64,000 nt of DNA, taken from the NCBI GenBank assembly GCA_028673005.1, contig CM054116.1, positions 25,397,840 to 25,461,839 of the forward strand, given 5' to 3'. Numbering within the stretch: position 1 is the stretch's first letter; every line of letters begins with the position of its first letter. Below, in pieces: positions 10,225 to 21,972 of this stretch. The notes under the pieces were generated by a model. The model made no database searches. It was not told the origin of the DNA and saw only the letters and a program-made list of their open reading frames with translations. This DNA is from Tanypteryx hageni. Its lineage: Eukaryota > Arthropoda > Insecta > Odonata > Petaluridae. The position numbers and the translations under genes are program-made.

Positions 10225-10960
10225 CGCCACCCCCTATTCCTATTTCCTTTGCCTACTGCAACTTCCTCCCTAGAGTCTCATTGTCATTGTCATTTCTCCA
10301 AACACCCACAGTTTGATGAACAAGCCGACGAAACCGGTTCAAATTTTTCAAGCGACAGAATACTTCCTGCGATCCTAGCGAGATTCTCTTCTCACTCGTC
10401 CTCGTTAAGAAGAAGCGTCGAACGCAACGGTGCTCAACGAACCGACCACTGTTCGTGGGGGCCATCCATTCATTACGTGGGACGTAATCAGTCGCACTCT
10501 CTTGCTAATACTCATCGCTTCGCCATTGTCCCGCCTCCGCCGGCCCCTTATGACGCCGTTTTTTGGCGTCGCAGCCCGGAGCCCCCAACGCCTCCGTCGC
10601 ACAAGGGTTCCAAGTGGCCTCCTCGCATCGACTGCATTGTAGTCCCTCTGTTTGTATCCCAGGGCTCGCACTCGGCGACATAAACCTCGTCCTTTATTCT
10701 CAAGACGCCCACTCTTAACACCGCGGGAGGCCTTCCTCCGCCTCTCTCATCCTCGTAGCGACTTGTCCTTACTTAGCACTTTCAGCCTCGAGGGAGTTCA
10801 CGGCGGTGCCTCAAAGGGAAGTTTTGAGTTTTTGTCGCCCTGTGTGAGGATGTGAGGTGAAAGGGGCGGGCAATGGAGGAAAGGGAAGGGCGTGGAGGAG
10901 AGGAACGGGAAGGGGATGGAGGGGAGGAAGGGGAAAGGGGGGAGAGGTCACAGCCGGTCC
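10225..10960. other. GC-rich block with overlapping open frames; GA-rich tail
   Basis: Long open frames occur on both strands (for example 10207-10683 plus, 10405-10671 minus) because the block is GC-rich and stop-poor. They exclude one another and show no domain. From about 10855 to 10950 the plus strand becomes almost pure G and A. Confidence 0.4.
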
Positions 10961-10990
10961 CAAAAATCGTATCGAGAGATTCTCCGTGTA

Positions 10991-11085
10991 AAGGGTTAGC
11001 TCAGTGATTTGGACTGCTTTTAAGGCCGTCCGTTATGCTTCTGGGTTACATTACGGTTGGTTCGATTGATTTACGGTCGATCGGA
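10991..11085 (+). repeat. Possible tRNA-derived SINE head
   Basis: gggttagctcagtgatttgg (10993-11012) is an excellent tRNA A-box/D-arm, and ggttggttcgattg (about 11057-11070) resembles a B box. Their spacing, about 55-60 bp, is longer than in a tRNA gene. This points to a diverged SINE rather than a functional tRNA. Confidence 0.4.
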
Positions 11086-11247
11086 TGAGAATAGCGGTGG
11101 CCCGTCTCACCTAGGGTCACTTAGCCCATTAGGGTGACGCATGGAAATTTGAGAGTAAAAATGTAAGATGTAATGGCTGTTTGAAGACATCTAATCACTC
11201 CTATTCGTGGGTGAAGGGACGTGGTACATTATTAGCTGAGCGAAGCG

Positions 11248-11520
11248 AGGTCTCTCCTGTTGAGTCCCTGTGAATTTTGTCTGTTTGTTAGTCCGTTTGT
11301 CTGTTCTACGATAAATGCTGTCTCGGTTGTCTGATTTTCACCAAACTTCGTGTGCATGTACAATAACTTAGAATAGATTGTCTATAGTTATTCTAGAACA
11401 CCGCCCTTATAGTCCCAGCGCAATTTTCGTTCGCGCGGTCCCTCCTGTTGAGTCTCCGTGCACTTTGTCTGTTTATTTGTTTATCTGTTTGTTCTACTAT
11501 AACCGTTGTCTCAACGAGGA
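11248..11520 (+). repeat. Two-copy tandem repeat with (tctgtttg)-rich core
   Basis: A segment beginning ctcctgttgagtccctgtg near 11253 recurs near 11444 as ctcctgttgagtctccgtg, a period of about 190 bp. In both, a tctgtttgtt-rich stretch and 'gttctac.ataa..g.tgtctc' follow. It is preceded by agctgagcgaagcgaggtc. I do not recognise the family. Confidence 0.6.
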
Positions 11521-12650
11521 GACAAGGCTCAGGTTCATTTGCCATTAGTTCCTTATTTGGTGCGTTTCTTAGATTTACATTTTTTCATAAATATTTTACT
11601 TCTGAGGGCAGCGCTTTCAATTCTATTCAAATTTTACATCCACACTGTATAATGTGCAGGAGAACTATGAAGACGATAATAATATTGAACATGTGATTCC
11701 TCCCACCAGTCCTAAGTGGTCTGAGCGTGACCGAAGAAATTCTTCTTTCCTACATTTGAATAGCACAGGTAGAGGTGCAGTGTATTTTTCATTTGCATAT
11801 TAAAATTACATAGATTCATCATAATAATTCGGAACTTAAAAACAAAGACCTCCTGAAAGAACGAAATTAAATTTTCTGCCGTGGATTTTAGAGTATGCGT
11901 TGAATTGATCCACAAATTAGCCATAACGCGAAAATTTGACGTATTTTTACGTGATAATCTTTCGTCGCCAAGGTGATATGCAATGTTGCCGATTTCGTTT
12001 AATTGCGTGTGATTGATTGGAATCATACATTCGTGTCGCATTTGTGGCAGTTCCACGAAATTTCGTTACTTTTATGAAGTTGAAACAATATCTTGGTAAC
12101 GATAAGCAATACGACGGTAATCAAAATAAATAAATAAATATTCACTGGTATTGTGTTAATGAGTTTACTGCAGTCAGAAATGGGAATTTAAATTGCTAAA
12201 TTTTTCAATGCCTTTGGGGGCATTATCAAAGAAATCTGAATATTTTTTAATTTTCGACAAAAAACAAATAATATTTCTTTAAAAAATTAATGAAACCACT
12301 CTTCATATGCAGTAAAAAATATAAGATCATACTAAATTCACATATGTAAAAGTTGTGGCGTAACCTTGAACAAATAGATCATCACTAACACTTCTTTGAC
12401 ACAATTTATATGCCAAAAACTATTTTTACTTTCTGGAACATTCAATTACGTGAATTTTGTATTTATTTTTTTAAATTTTTTGTGCGAATATAAGGTGGTT
12501 ATATTAAACGTTTTAGATAAATTTTATTCTAATTTAATACTTTATTCATGCGCTTGTCATTTTTGACTAACGATTACGCTAGTTCGTTTAACTAGCTCAT
12601 TCCTTAACGGCCTTTTAAAATGGGTGTAATAATGTAAACAAAGACTGACA
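11521..12650. other. AT-rich, no gene seen
   Basis: No recognisable coding or RNA feature. The minus-strand frame at 11712-12056 (114 codons) has no identifiable domain. Confidence 0.5.
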
Positions 12651-12651
12651 C

Positions 12652-12735
12652 AAAAACTTGCTCTCGGCAGGATTCGAACCCGCGACCTTAGCATAAGGAT
12701 CCATGAAAGTTAACCGCCATCGCCACAAGACCGGA
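12652..12735 (-). pseudogene. tRNA-like sequence with B box and T5 terminator
   Basis: On the minus strand a B box ggttcgaatcc lies at about 12670-12680. An A-box-like tggcgatggcgg lies about 40 bases upstream, and a T5 run (12652-12656) lies downstream. Acceptor-stem pairing is poor and I cannot assign an anticodon, so a SINE head or tRNA pseudogene is more likely than a gene. Confidence 0.5.
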
Positions 12736-14584
12736 AACAGTAATTTTTGATGCTCAATAAGGTTTGAAAACTCTGTTATAGATGAGACAGGCGCAATGCT
12801 GATTTGCGGAAGAATTCGCCGACTTATGTATTTGGTGACGCTCCTGAGACATATTTTTAATGGCAGTTATTTATACGCTGTTAAAGAGTATAAATAAGTT
12901 CAGTTGCTATGAAACGGTTGAGTGAACCAGGTTAGGATTTAATTTACGAAGTTACGGTGCCTAGTGTCGACTGCTCACTCATGCGTTTTTTAACTCATAT
13001 TCTATAGTGGATTAAAACCTAAAATATTATAAGATAATCAGCGTTTTTACATACTGCCAAAAATTTATTTTTTGAGTAAGAAAGAGAAATGTGCCTCGAA
13101 TTAATCTTTGTAACACACTTGGGGAGGACATTATATAATTACGATGACAGACAAATATAATTTTCATATTATAGTTTTACCGGAAAGGTTTAAATTATTT
13201 TGCTTTCTCGTCGATGGTTTTCGTATACCTAATAAGTATATGTTGTCTGGAAAAATAAATAATGAGTATCAAATAATGCGATCAAGGAAAGTTTATTAAA
13301 AATAACTATATTTAAAGAAGATTAAATAGTTGTTAAGTGTAATGACGAGTAAAAATAACCAAATTTAAAAATGGGTGAAACTTTTATATTTTTTGAAAAT
13401 TGTTTAAACAAATCACAAATCTAAAATTTTTGTTTTCCGTCTTCTGCAAGTTTCAGGATTTTGAATCTTTTATTATATTAAACATTTTTATTACTCGATA
13501 AAAGTCCATAATTAGCATGCAATTTTTAATGCAATGAAACAAAAACTTTTGATTTAAAATTTATATTTACTCTTTCATTGCGAAATATAAAGATTTTTTA
13601 TATTTTAATTTCTCGGCGCTAAATCCTTTTCACCAATCGGCTTGTAGATATGTCAGTTTTACTTGAGTTACAGAACTATAGTATATACACCTTTTATCCA
13701 TTAACAATTGAGCATTTTCATTAAACTCTCCTCAGATCACGCGTGTTCTCAATTTCCCATGTGCTGCGCATCGTGCGACTCTTGTCTACTATAAAGCGGT
13801 TGTTGTTGATCGTCTGGAGTGTCAACCGAAACGCCTCGAAGGTCGAGAGGATGGCAGCGTGTGGTTCCAAGGTAAAGAATAGCAAAACATGTCCCCATTA
13901 TATCTTTACAGGTCTCACGAAACCTTCTCTTAACCCACAACACCTACCCTCCTCCGCCATTAGGCCAGGTGCGTGCGTGCATGAGAGACCGCTAATTCCA
14001 CGACCACAAAATCACTCGTCCTTCCATTCAAACGTTTTCACCGGATCATACGACACGATGCCTTAGAAACCTCTTTTCTACTCAACGATACCAGTGACAA
14101 AGAGGTTACCGGGAAAACTGTATCTCTCTGCTCACCACGAGGAGGAAATGGTCTGTCTATACTGTGTAGCGAGTAAATGGACAAGCGAAATAGAAAAAAA
14201 TAAGAAGTTTTCTCCTTCATTTTGTCCCGTCAGGAAATCATTGTAAGTAGTGTAAAGTTAGACAGCTGTGCGTTATTACTAGCCCAAGAAAAAAATTACG
14301 TATTTTGCTCGTTAATATTTATTTTCTTCAATTTTTTTATTCTATTCTGGCATGCAGAGGTTAAAATTGAGGCATAGATATGGAGTACGGCGATGAATGT
14401 TAACGTTGCATTTCATTTTTTAGACTATCATAAAGCCTTATCCAAAATAATTACGCGCATTAGACTTATTTTGGAGAGTTAGTCTTCGTTTATTACATTG
14501 CATAGTGTGATAATCCATGTTATGTGATTCTGGTACTCTTCATTCGGTTTCCAGATATTCATGTGGAAACTAGGAAACGCATCG
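12736..14584. other. AT-rich, no gene seen
   Basis: Nothing recognisable on either strand. The frames at 13743-14066 have no domain. Confidence 0.5.
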
Positions 14585-15010
14585 GAAACGTCCTCCCTCC
14601 TCTCCTCTCTCATACCACGCCTTCCTCTTTCCCCTTCCATCCTCATCTTCTTCCGCCCTAACTTATCCTCTCTGCCCGCTTCCAATTCGCTCAATGTCCC
14701 ACATAATCCTTTTTCAATAATGGATCATCACAAGCCATTTCACTTCTCGCCCTTGCCTCACACCGGCTCTTCCATCCCCTTCCACCCCCCACACCCCTCC
14801 AACCCATCCGCAAACCAACCCCTCTCCCTAGCCCCTTGGCCTTTATCCGAGCCCCAATCCCTTTCCTCTTATTTTCCGTTTAGCGCTTCAACTGACCTCG
14901 CATATCCCGCCTACCATCTCGCGCCCTTCGCCTCCCTGATCCCTAACGGCAGGTCTCTCGCCCTGAATCTTTCGACGCCTCTCTCTACATTCTCTCGCTG
15001 TCTCATAAAT
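14585..15010 (+). repeat. Pyrimidine-rich (CT) tract
   Basis: The plus strand is dominated by C and T over about 400 bp, which opens a long but low-complexity frame (14561-15028). The encoded Ser/Pro/Leu-rich product is a composition artefact. Confidence 0.7.
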
Positions 15011-15224
15011 CTGGTAGATGATTTGTAATGCGCTCGCTGTAATTTTTTCCTGTCCTCTCGAGTATGGCATTAGTCGATACGATACAAACTGCATCATTAA
15101 CCTTCTACAGATGAGTCTAATTTTCTGGTTGTACTAGTGAATCTTTATTTGTATTAGCTCAAAACAAAAAAAAAATTCTAAAATAAAGAAGTGGGGGAAG
15201 TATTGCAGAGTAAATTACACAAGG

Positions 15225-15365
15225 CGTTTTTTTCACCGACTGCTATCTACCAAATTTTTACCATGTCTACAGACCATCCTATCATGAAAATTTGGTTTAT
15301 CTAGGATACAGGATTTCAGAGATATTGCTCTTACAGACAGATGGACGGATGGACAGACAAACCGA
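15225..15365 (+). repeat. Dispersed repeat ending in gacagacagatgg-like microsatellite
   Basis: atgaaaatttggtttatcta followed by 'ttcagagatattgct' and acagacagatggacggatgg resembles dispersed arthropod repeats that end in GACAGA tracts. A related gattggacagacagacagac tail occurs at about 40302-40320. The following 15366-16010 is AT-rich without a gene. Confidence 0.4.
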
Positions 15366-16019
15366 ATACATAAGCAATTTTATTTTTTTTAATCGCCATA
15401 AAAAGAGATTTTACATTCACACTAAAATAAAAAATGTATTTCGAAGAAATGCTTTATTCCAAATAATAATCATTTTCGAGCAATCTATATCCGCGCACGG
15501 TACAGTAATTGTAATTATTGGGCACTGAATTCGAGATTTTCAGTTATCCTGCGAGATCGAGAAAGAGCATTTTCCTTCATCGTTTGCCATTTGAATTTGT
15601 CTATGGAGTGATTCCGATGAATGAAAAAAATACGTGGAAATCGTTCAAGTATAAATAGGTTGAATGCGGGGAAAACGTTTTTGAGATATTTCCATAAAAA
15701 CGCAGTAAATTCGTGGAACCACTGAAATTTATCTAGAATTCAAAATTTTTAGTTCAAGTACTCGGCTATGAAAATATATTATATTCAACATTTTGGAATA
15801 AACTCGAAGCTTATAAACAATATTTATGCTAGCATGATGCACATACGTGGTAACTAACGCCGCAATGATACTTACAAAGGTACATCATAATCCTTCAGCC
15901 GGTTTTGTAATGCTTTTCACAAAAGTGAAGAAATTTACGGAATAGTGTATAAATGGCAAGTGCATTACGGTCTCAAAAATAATACAGAACGAGCAAAGAA
16001 GGCGAAAACGAATGGATTT

Positions 16020-16660
16020 TCATTATGAGGCGAGATTGAGATTAGGAAGACGAGAGAAAGGGCGGAAGAGGGAGGAGAATGAAGCATAGGGTGAAGAGCG
16101 AAAGAGACCAAGAAGGAGATAAAGCAGAATGCGAAGGGGAATAGAAAACTGGGCGGCGAAACGGTCGGAGAGTAAAGTTGGAGAGGGAGGGAAAGGTGAG
16201 GGAAATCTGCTCTTTGGAGGTAGAGCTTACGCCCCCCTGAGGAGCGCGGTCGTGGGGGGGAGCGGGAGTTCTGAAAGGGTGCAGGGAGAGAGGAGATACA
16301 TCGGGGCGGAGATGAGAGGCGGAGCAGGAGAGCGGGAACAGCGGGGGTCATCCAGGCCTTCGGAAAGGGAACCACAAAAGCACTTGAAAATGATTCCCTG
16401 CTCCATAGACCCTTTGCAGCGCACCCTGCGTTAAGGGGTGGGCTCGCGCGTCGCAAGGGTGGGAATTAGAGGGGGCGAAAGGGAGACGAGGTTCATTCTC
16501 CCTTTGGAGGAAGAGATGCTGCTGCTGCGAGGGGACGGAAGTGAGAATGAAGGGATAACAAAAGAATGTGTCCCAAATAAGAGAATGGGAATAAAGGGTC
16601 TGGAAGACGGAAGCGGCAGTATTTTCTGGGCGCGGTTTGTTTTGGTTGTGAATGGCGTAT
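16020..16660 (+). repeat. Purine-rich (GA) tract
   Basis: The plus strand is strongly G+A rich with short interruptions, including a gtggggggga run near 16250. Opposing open frames on both strands (16129-16434 and 15965-16456) arise from the low complexity. Confidence 0.65.
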
Positions 16661-17524
16661 TATGTAGAACTACCATTGTAACACCTTATATTTTCAAAGA
16701 AATTTGTCACTGAGATGTCCCTTCGTTGTTAAGCTTCTCTTCGGTATAGACGCTTCAGTTAATTTAGCGTGAGTCCACTCCATCAAAACACAAATAAAGC
16801 TACATTACTGCATTCGATCCTATTTCGCTCAATATCTTGCGAAAAGACTCATCGAGGATTTATTTGGCCAATAAGGCGATATTTTTTACCGATGGAAAAA
16901 AATAAATCCTTTTTCGTTAGTTTCCCTCTAGATATGGTATAAATGAGGTGCCGTTCTTGGCTTACAGGTAAAAGTAGGTTAAGGTTTATGATTTACAAAA
17001 CGGAACTTAATATCAAAGGAATATATTTATTTAAAAATAATAACAGTCCATTAAATATATTAAGAAATAGAGTCATAAAAATTCGAATTCACCCTCGTGA
17101 TGACTTTAAAGCGTGCCAGAATTTTCAAAGATGAGGAGAAAATTTCTCTTTGCAGCTTGTTTGCGTTTTTTCTAGGACTGATTAGGATTTAACAAAAACT
17201 CATCTACTACTATTTACGGAATTGCTCTGCAAGAACCCAAAAGCGTATGGCAGGGAGTACCATTGAACCATGCCTACGTTACAACAAATCTTTGCTAGCC
17301 TGTCTTATCGCGTTTGGGAAAAATGACTAGTAGCATCTTTTGGTTCGATCAATTATTTCTATGTATTTTATTTTACGTTTTGGTCCATCCCAGCGCTCAT
17401 TAGCACCAATAGGAAGAATTATAATACGATCATCCTCAACAAATTCTACACTATAACATTTTTGATGAGTTTCCATTTGTAATCAATTCTTCTACACTTC
17501 ACTCAAAAGGTTGGTATGGATAAT
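16661..17524. other. AT-rich, no gene seen
   Basis: No recognisable feature before the hAT insertion. Confidence 0.5.
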
Positions 17525-17861
17525 GCAACAGCCAGTGCTTTAAATGGGCGGTACTCAGTACCTGCTGTTAAAATTTCAACTTTTAACTTACCGGTAGTTT
17601 TAAAATTAATTTTTAGCGTTCCAGTACTATTACCAGCCTAACATCCAACCCACATTACTCAAGTAAACCCAAGCCTATGTTAAAACTTTCACAAGTTTGC
17701 CTCACTAGAAAACATAAGAATAACTAAATACACATTATACTGCGTTATTTTGTTTCTAATTACATAGTTTGTTTCAGCCATGCAAATCCGCATGCTGAAA
17801 TATCGTGCTTTAGTAATAAAGCTTATTTAGTTATTCATAGTTTTGCACCCTAATTTTTTAA

Positions 17862-20012
17862 GATGAGTTTGTTTAATTATTTGAAGAAGATTGATTCTTA
17901 TGACGGTGACCAAAACCAACCGAATTATAAGTTAGATAATCATTCTCCAAGAAAGAAAGCGTGTGGAAAAACACTCAAATGATAATTCTAGTGAAATAAC
18001 TTCAGCTTCAAATAAGGCTAGTTTGATCAATGAAGATTCTGCTGCAGTAACTATCAATACAGTTACAAATGAAAATTTAGATCCTGACTTTTGGTCCAAT
18101 AATCAGTGTAAATATTTTCTCTCAGTATATCCGTGGTTGTTTTTCAATATGAAGAATTTTGGTTGCCGTGTCTGCAAAGAAACATCTATGTAGGACCGTT
18201 TAAACAACAAGGAGTCCGAATTTCTCAAGAGTGGGCTGGGGCTTCTATATCCGCGTTTGGAAATGATCGGTCCAAAAAACTGCCAAGTCTTCAAGAAGAT
18301 AATGGAAAATCAAAATTCGCATTCTCACGTCAACGTTTGCAAAATAACGGAATATTCTAAATTAAAGGTACTAGAAAATCAAATTACAAATATGAGTGAA
18401 GTGCAATGTGAAACGACAGCGCGTGTGTTTCGAGCTGCATATTCAATTGCAAAGCATCGGAGGCCATTTGCTGATATGTGGGTAAACATTGATTTACAGG
18501 AGTTGAATGGCTTGGACATGGGTAGAGTTCTTCATTCGAACAATTCATGTGGCGATATCGTGGATCATTTGGCAGATGAAATGAGGAAAAAAATTGTCTA
18601 TGATATAATTAGAAATATACGAAAAATATGTGTATTAGTTGACGAATCAACTGCATTGAGCAAGAAGAAGGTATTAGCAGTTTGTTTACGATGCTGTGTT
18701 GGGAGTTTTGAAGACGTAAACACATTTTTCTTAGATCTTATAGAACTGAAAGAAACAAATGCTAATGCCATTAAAGATTCTTTGTTAGAATGTTTAGGTA
18801 CGTATGGCATGAATCATGATTTTTTGAAGGACTGTTTTATAGGATTTGTGAGTGATGGAGCATCAGTAATGCTTGGAAAGAAGGCTGATGTTAGGGCTCA
18901 GTTACAGAATCTCTACCCACGTTTAGTTTTGTTTCACTGTTTTAACCATAGGCTCCAGCTAGCAGTCGGTGACATATTGAAAGAGGTTGAAGGACTCAAT
19001 CATTTTCACATATTTTTCGAAAAATTGTACTCTATTTATCATCAATCTCCTAAGAATATGAATGAATTAAGGGAGTGTGCTTCAAACTTAGAACAGACTA
19101 CGACGTATTGGCATAGTTTTCACCATATGATGGATTTCTTCAACCAAAAAAAGTGTTCAAGCAGTGTGGAATAATTTTGAAGCCCTTCACGCTCGTTTTA
19201 TTCAAGCTCCTCTCGACCCGAGTAGGGACTACATATGGGGTGAAATCCAAGTACTCAGGTTTGGATAAAATGTTGTGTTCGATAGAATTCGTAAGAAATC
19301 TAGCAATTATGTTCGATGCTCTCACTGAACTAGCGGATCTATCCCTACAGTTAGAAAAAAGAGATATGACTGTATCAAAGACTATTACATTAATTAAATG
19401 GACGGTAGGGATTCTAGATTCCATGGAAAATCTACCAGGTCCTCGTTTTGAAGAAGTAAAACTTGCTTTTGAACAATGGAATTTAAAAACGTAAGTCTTC
19501 ATAACTCAAGTTCTGTAAAACAAATTAAACATTGCCAGTTCTACCGAAACCTTGCCAACAATTTAGGAGAAAGACTCATTACAAATCAGTCTACAAAAAT
19601 TGGCTTAACAGACAATAATCTATTCAAAGATTTGTTTGACAACCTGTTAGCGGATCTTAATGCATTGTCAATAGAAACCTGGCCAGATGACTTAGATATT
19701 CAATATGGAGATACAAGTGTTAGGCGTTTGGCAAATATCATCGGGATTGACGGGCAACAAGCAATTCGTGGTTTTCGTGAATATAAGTGCACTGATGCCA
19801 AGTCTATTCCTTCTGATTCAAACCCATTAATTACTGCTATAAAAAGCATAGCTGTTTCATCTTCTGAGTGTGAAAGAGCTTTCAGTTCTATGAATGAAAT
19901 AGCTTCTCAAAGACGAAGTTCTTTGTTGGTCTCTCGTATATCGTCGTTGATTTTCAACAACTGTGTTGGACCACCATTGCACCTGTTCAATCCACAACCG
20001 TATGTAGAATAG
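17862..20012 (+). pseudogene. hAT transposase (KIAA1586/ZNF862-like type), about 700 codons, frameshifted
   Basis: The frame starts at ATG 17862 (MSLFNYLKKIDSYDGD) and can be followed through five frame changes near 17965, 18175, 18270, 19150 and 19490. Order of blocks: an N-terminal TTF/BED-like zinc finger (FGCRVCKE, then VRISQEW; about 18130-18290); the first catalytic Asp in ICVLVDESTALS (about 18628-18663); the second Asp in GFVSDGASVMLGKK (about 18844-18885); the FHCFNHRLQLAVGD block; and the C-terminal dimerisation region SSSECERAFSSMNEI (about 19857-19901) with the catalytic Glu. All three acidic residues are retained. The enzyme would bind the element ends and cut them by the hAT hairpin mechanism. 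Several breaks lie in or near A-runs, and there is only one clear in-frame stop (after KETSM, about 18191). Sequencing error is an alternative to real decay. Confidence 0.88.
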
Positions 20013-20235
20013 TGGATCGAGACAGGAAGAAGGACGGCAGATAAAATTTCTTGCCGCAAAAGGGAACGAAAGGAGGAAAACTTTACATATCCATCAATAT
20101 GGAAATTAATGTGATAAAAATGCTTCTATTATTTTTCTGTAAAACTAATTATTGTAACATTAAATTATAATTGCATTGTATTATATTTATAACCTATTGA
20201 ATAAATGTTTCCTAATATTAATGCAAACGCAGTTC

Positions 20236-20670
20236 AGCAGTGTTTTCAATTCATCCGTCTGCTAAATGAAGAAATTTTCTTCTAATTGGTCCGTATCAAC
20301 TATGAAAATTTGCGCGCTGACATTGCGCTCATCGTACTTTATTCATGCAGTTATTTAAGTTGTTCATAGTTTTACACCCTAGTTTTTAAGATGAGTTTGT
20401 TAAAGTACTTGAATAAAATGGCTCTCCAAGAAAGAAATCGTGCGCATACGTGCCAATCCATATGTAATTTAATGCAATAAAAATGTTTTTATTCTATTTC
20501 TTGTGAGTCTATTTATTGTAACATTGTGCTGAGCAATTGAATAAATGGTTTTTGTATCTTTGTAAACGTAATAAGAGGCTTATGGGGAGCTTCCTCTCGA
20601 TTTCACCATTCTTTTTATCCCCCGTCAAGGTGAGAATCAAATTACTAATATGAGTGAATTGCATTGTGAG
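20236..20670 (+). repeat. Second, rearranged copy of hAT 5' region and 3'UTR inside the element end
   Basis: gatgagtttgttaaagtact (about 20391) repeats the transposase start at 17861. The leader ttcatagttttacaccctag (about 20365) repeats 17837. An AATAAA-bearing stretch at about 20470-20560 repeats 20091-20215. aatcaaattactaatatgag (about 20634) repeats 18377. The right end is therefore a deleted second copy fused to the first, not simple 3'UTR. Confidence 0.75.
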
Positions 20671-21108
20671 TTGCGTTTTTCCCCTTTCGCAGAGTACCGG
20701 CACTTATTTTTTTCCATTTAAAGCACTGGTAATAGCCCTTACAAAATTGAAACTGTTTACGCTTGAACAATTCGAGGCTATTTGTCGAAGAGATCTCAGA
20801 TTCCAATAAGAGTATTTAAGATCGGCCGTAGAAGCGAAAAATGTGGGATTTGCTCCAAATCGGACGAACGCTTCCGCAAAATTCTTTAGAATAGCTTTTG
20901 AACATTATTCGACAATTTGATCGAGTCTTTTAGGTACTCTATACAGTGCAGATTGCTACTAAGTGTGAATCTGAAGTATAGTTAGTATCTCTTAAGAATA
21001 ACGGATGACGTTTCTAGGCCGCATGAAATTAATCCCAACACATTTTTCGATATTTGTGTCTGGCTGCCAATTCTAACGCCACTTGGCTAATTCTTGGAGG
21101 TCTCCTTG

Positions 21109-21411
21109 CAGGGCCGACCCGAGCTACGGGCGAGCCGGACGGCTGCCCGGGGCGCCAAAGTTTTGGAGGGCGCTATCCCGATTATTTATCTATGCATTAC
21201 TTGCAAGTGAATAAATATTGGATACGAATTTATATCGAGGAACAGGCTAAAATCTTGAAGGAGTTCCTTTTCATTTTTCATTACCAATAATTTTTACAGA
21301 TCGGTGAATAAATTAGCAAGTACTTAGTAAATATCTCAAGAAACATTAATGGAGGGGGGCCGCTGGAGTGTTATCTCGTCCGAGGCGCCAAAATTCCTCG
21401 GGCCGCCCCTG
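21109..21411. mobile_element. hAT-type MITE (303 bp) with TIRs and 8-bp TSD; copy 1 of 3
   Basis: The left end cagggccgacccgag and the inverted right end caggggcggcccgag match at 13 of 15 positions. The flanks are tctccttg (21101-21108) and tttccttg (21412-21419), 7 of 8 identical. No coding capacity is seen, so it must have moved with a transposase supplied in trans. Diverged copies lie at 24858-25133 (same orientation) and 52482-52620 (inverted, truncated). Confidence 0.88.
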
Positions 21412-21841
21412 TTTCCTTGGCAATATTGTCTGGTCGTTAACAGAATTTATTTCCCTGCGGGATGCCGAAGTCACTTTGACAACGTCTGTTACAACTTCGC
21501 AAACCTATACGATATTTTATTCGTTATATTTTTTGGGTACAAAATCTTTTCTTTTCAACATGCCATTTTTATTACGTGAATCTGTTATGATTAGCAGTTT
21601 AAAATGCAATTGAACCTAACTTAAGCCTGTTTCACAACATCGGATAAACTTGAAAAGTATATGAGTGTAAAAAAGCTAATGAAATAAGAATATTCAACGA
21701 AAGAAATAGAGGTAAATTATTTAGCAAAAGGAACGTCTTGTGGCTATTGAGACGCGCTGACCCTTTAGCAATATATTAATACAAAAAAAATTATAATCGC
21801 ACGAAGTTCTAAGCAAGAGCTACTTAAGTTGACCAATTGCG
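21412..21841. other. No gene seen
   Basis: AT-rich sequence between the MITE and the hairpin at 21842. No supportable feature. Confidence 0.5.
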
Positions 21842-21881
21842 TGACCCTATTCACCTTCATGAGGTTGGGTGAATAGGGTCA
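21842..21881. repeat. Perfect inverted repeat: 14-bp arms, 12-nt loop
   Basis: tgaccctattcacc (21842-21855) is exactly complementary to ggtgaatagggtca (21868-21881). It lies in the 3' flank of a possible minus-strand coding remnant. Confidence 0.9.
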
Positions 21882-21972
21882 ACAGAGATTTGTGGTCTTT
21901 CTCGCATGTCTGATTCACACGTCGGAATTAAAATTTCTTACATGACACATTTCATCTACTACATTTATTGCT

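Larger units (their letters stand above)
17533..20728 (+). mobile_element. hAT DNA transposon, near full length, with TIRs and degraded 8-bp TSD
   Basis: Both ends carry the perfect 15-bp inverted repeat cagtgctttaaatgg (17533-17547 and 20714-20728). A subterminal cggtactc is shared by both ends. The flanking octamers are gcaacagc (17525-17532) and gtaatagc (20729-20736), 6 of 8 identical, with both differences C/T. The element is 3196 bp and contains a complete but frameshifted hAT transposase in the direction of the plus strand. Its 3' part holds rearranged second copies of internal sequence. Confidence 0.9.

Noticed and set aside
15965..16456. Minus-strand frame of 163 codons, Ser/Pro/Phe-rich
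   Set aside because: A reading of a purine tract; the composition is low-complexity and the opposite strand is also open.
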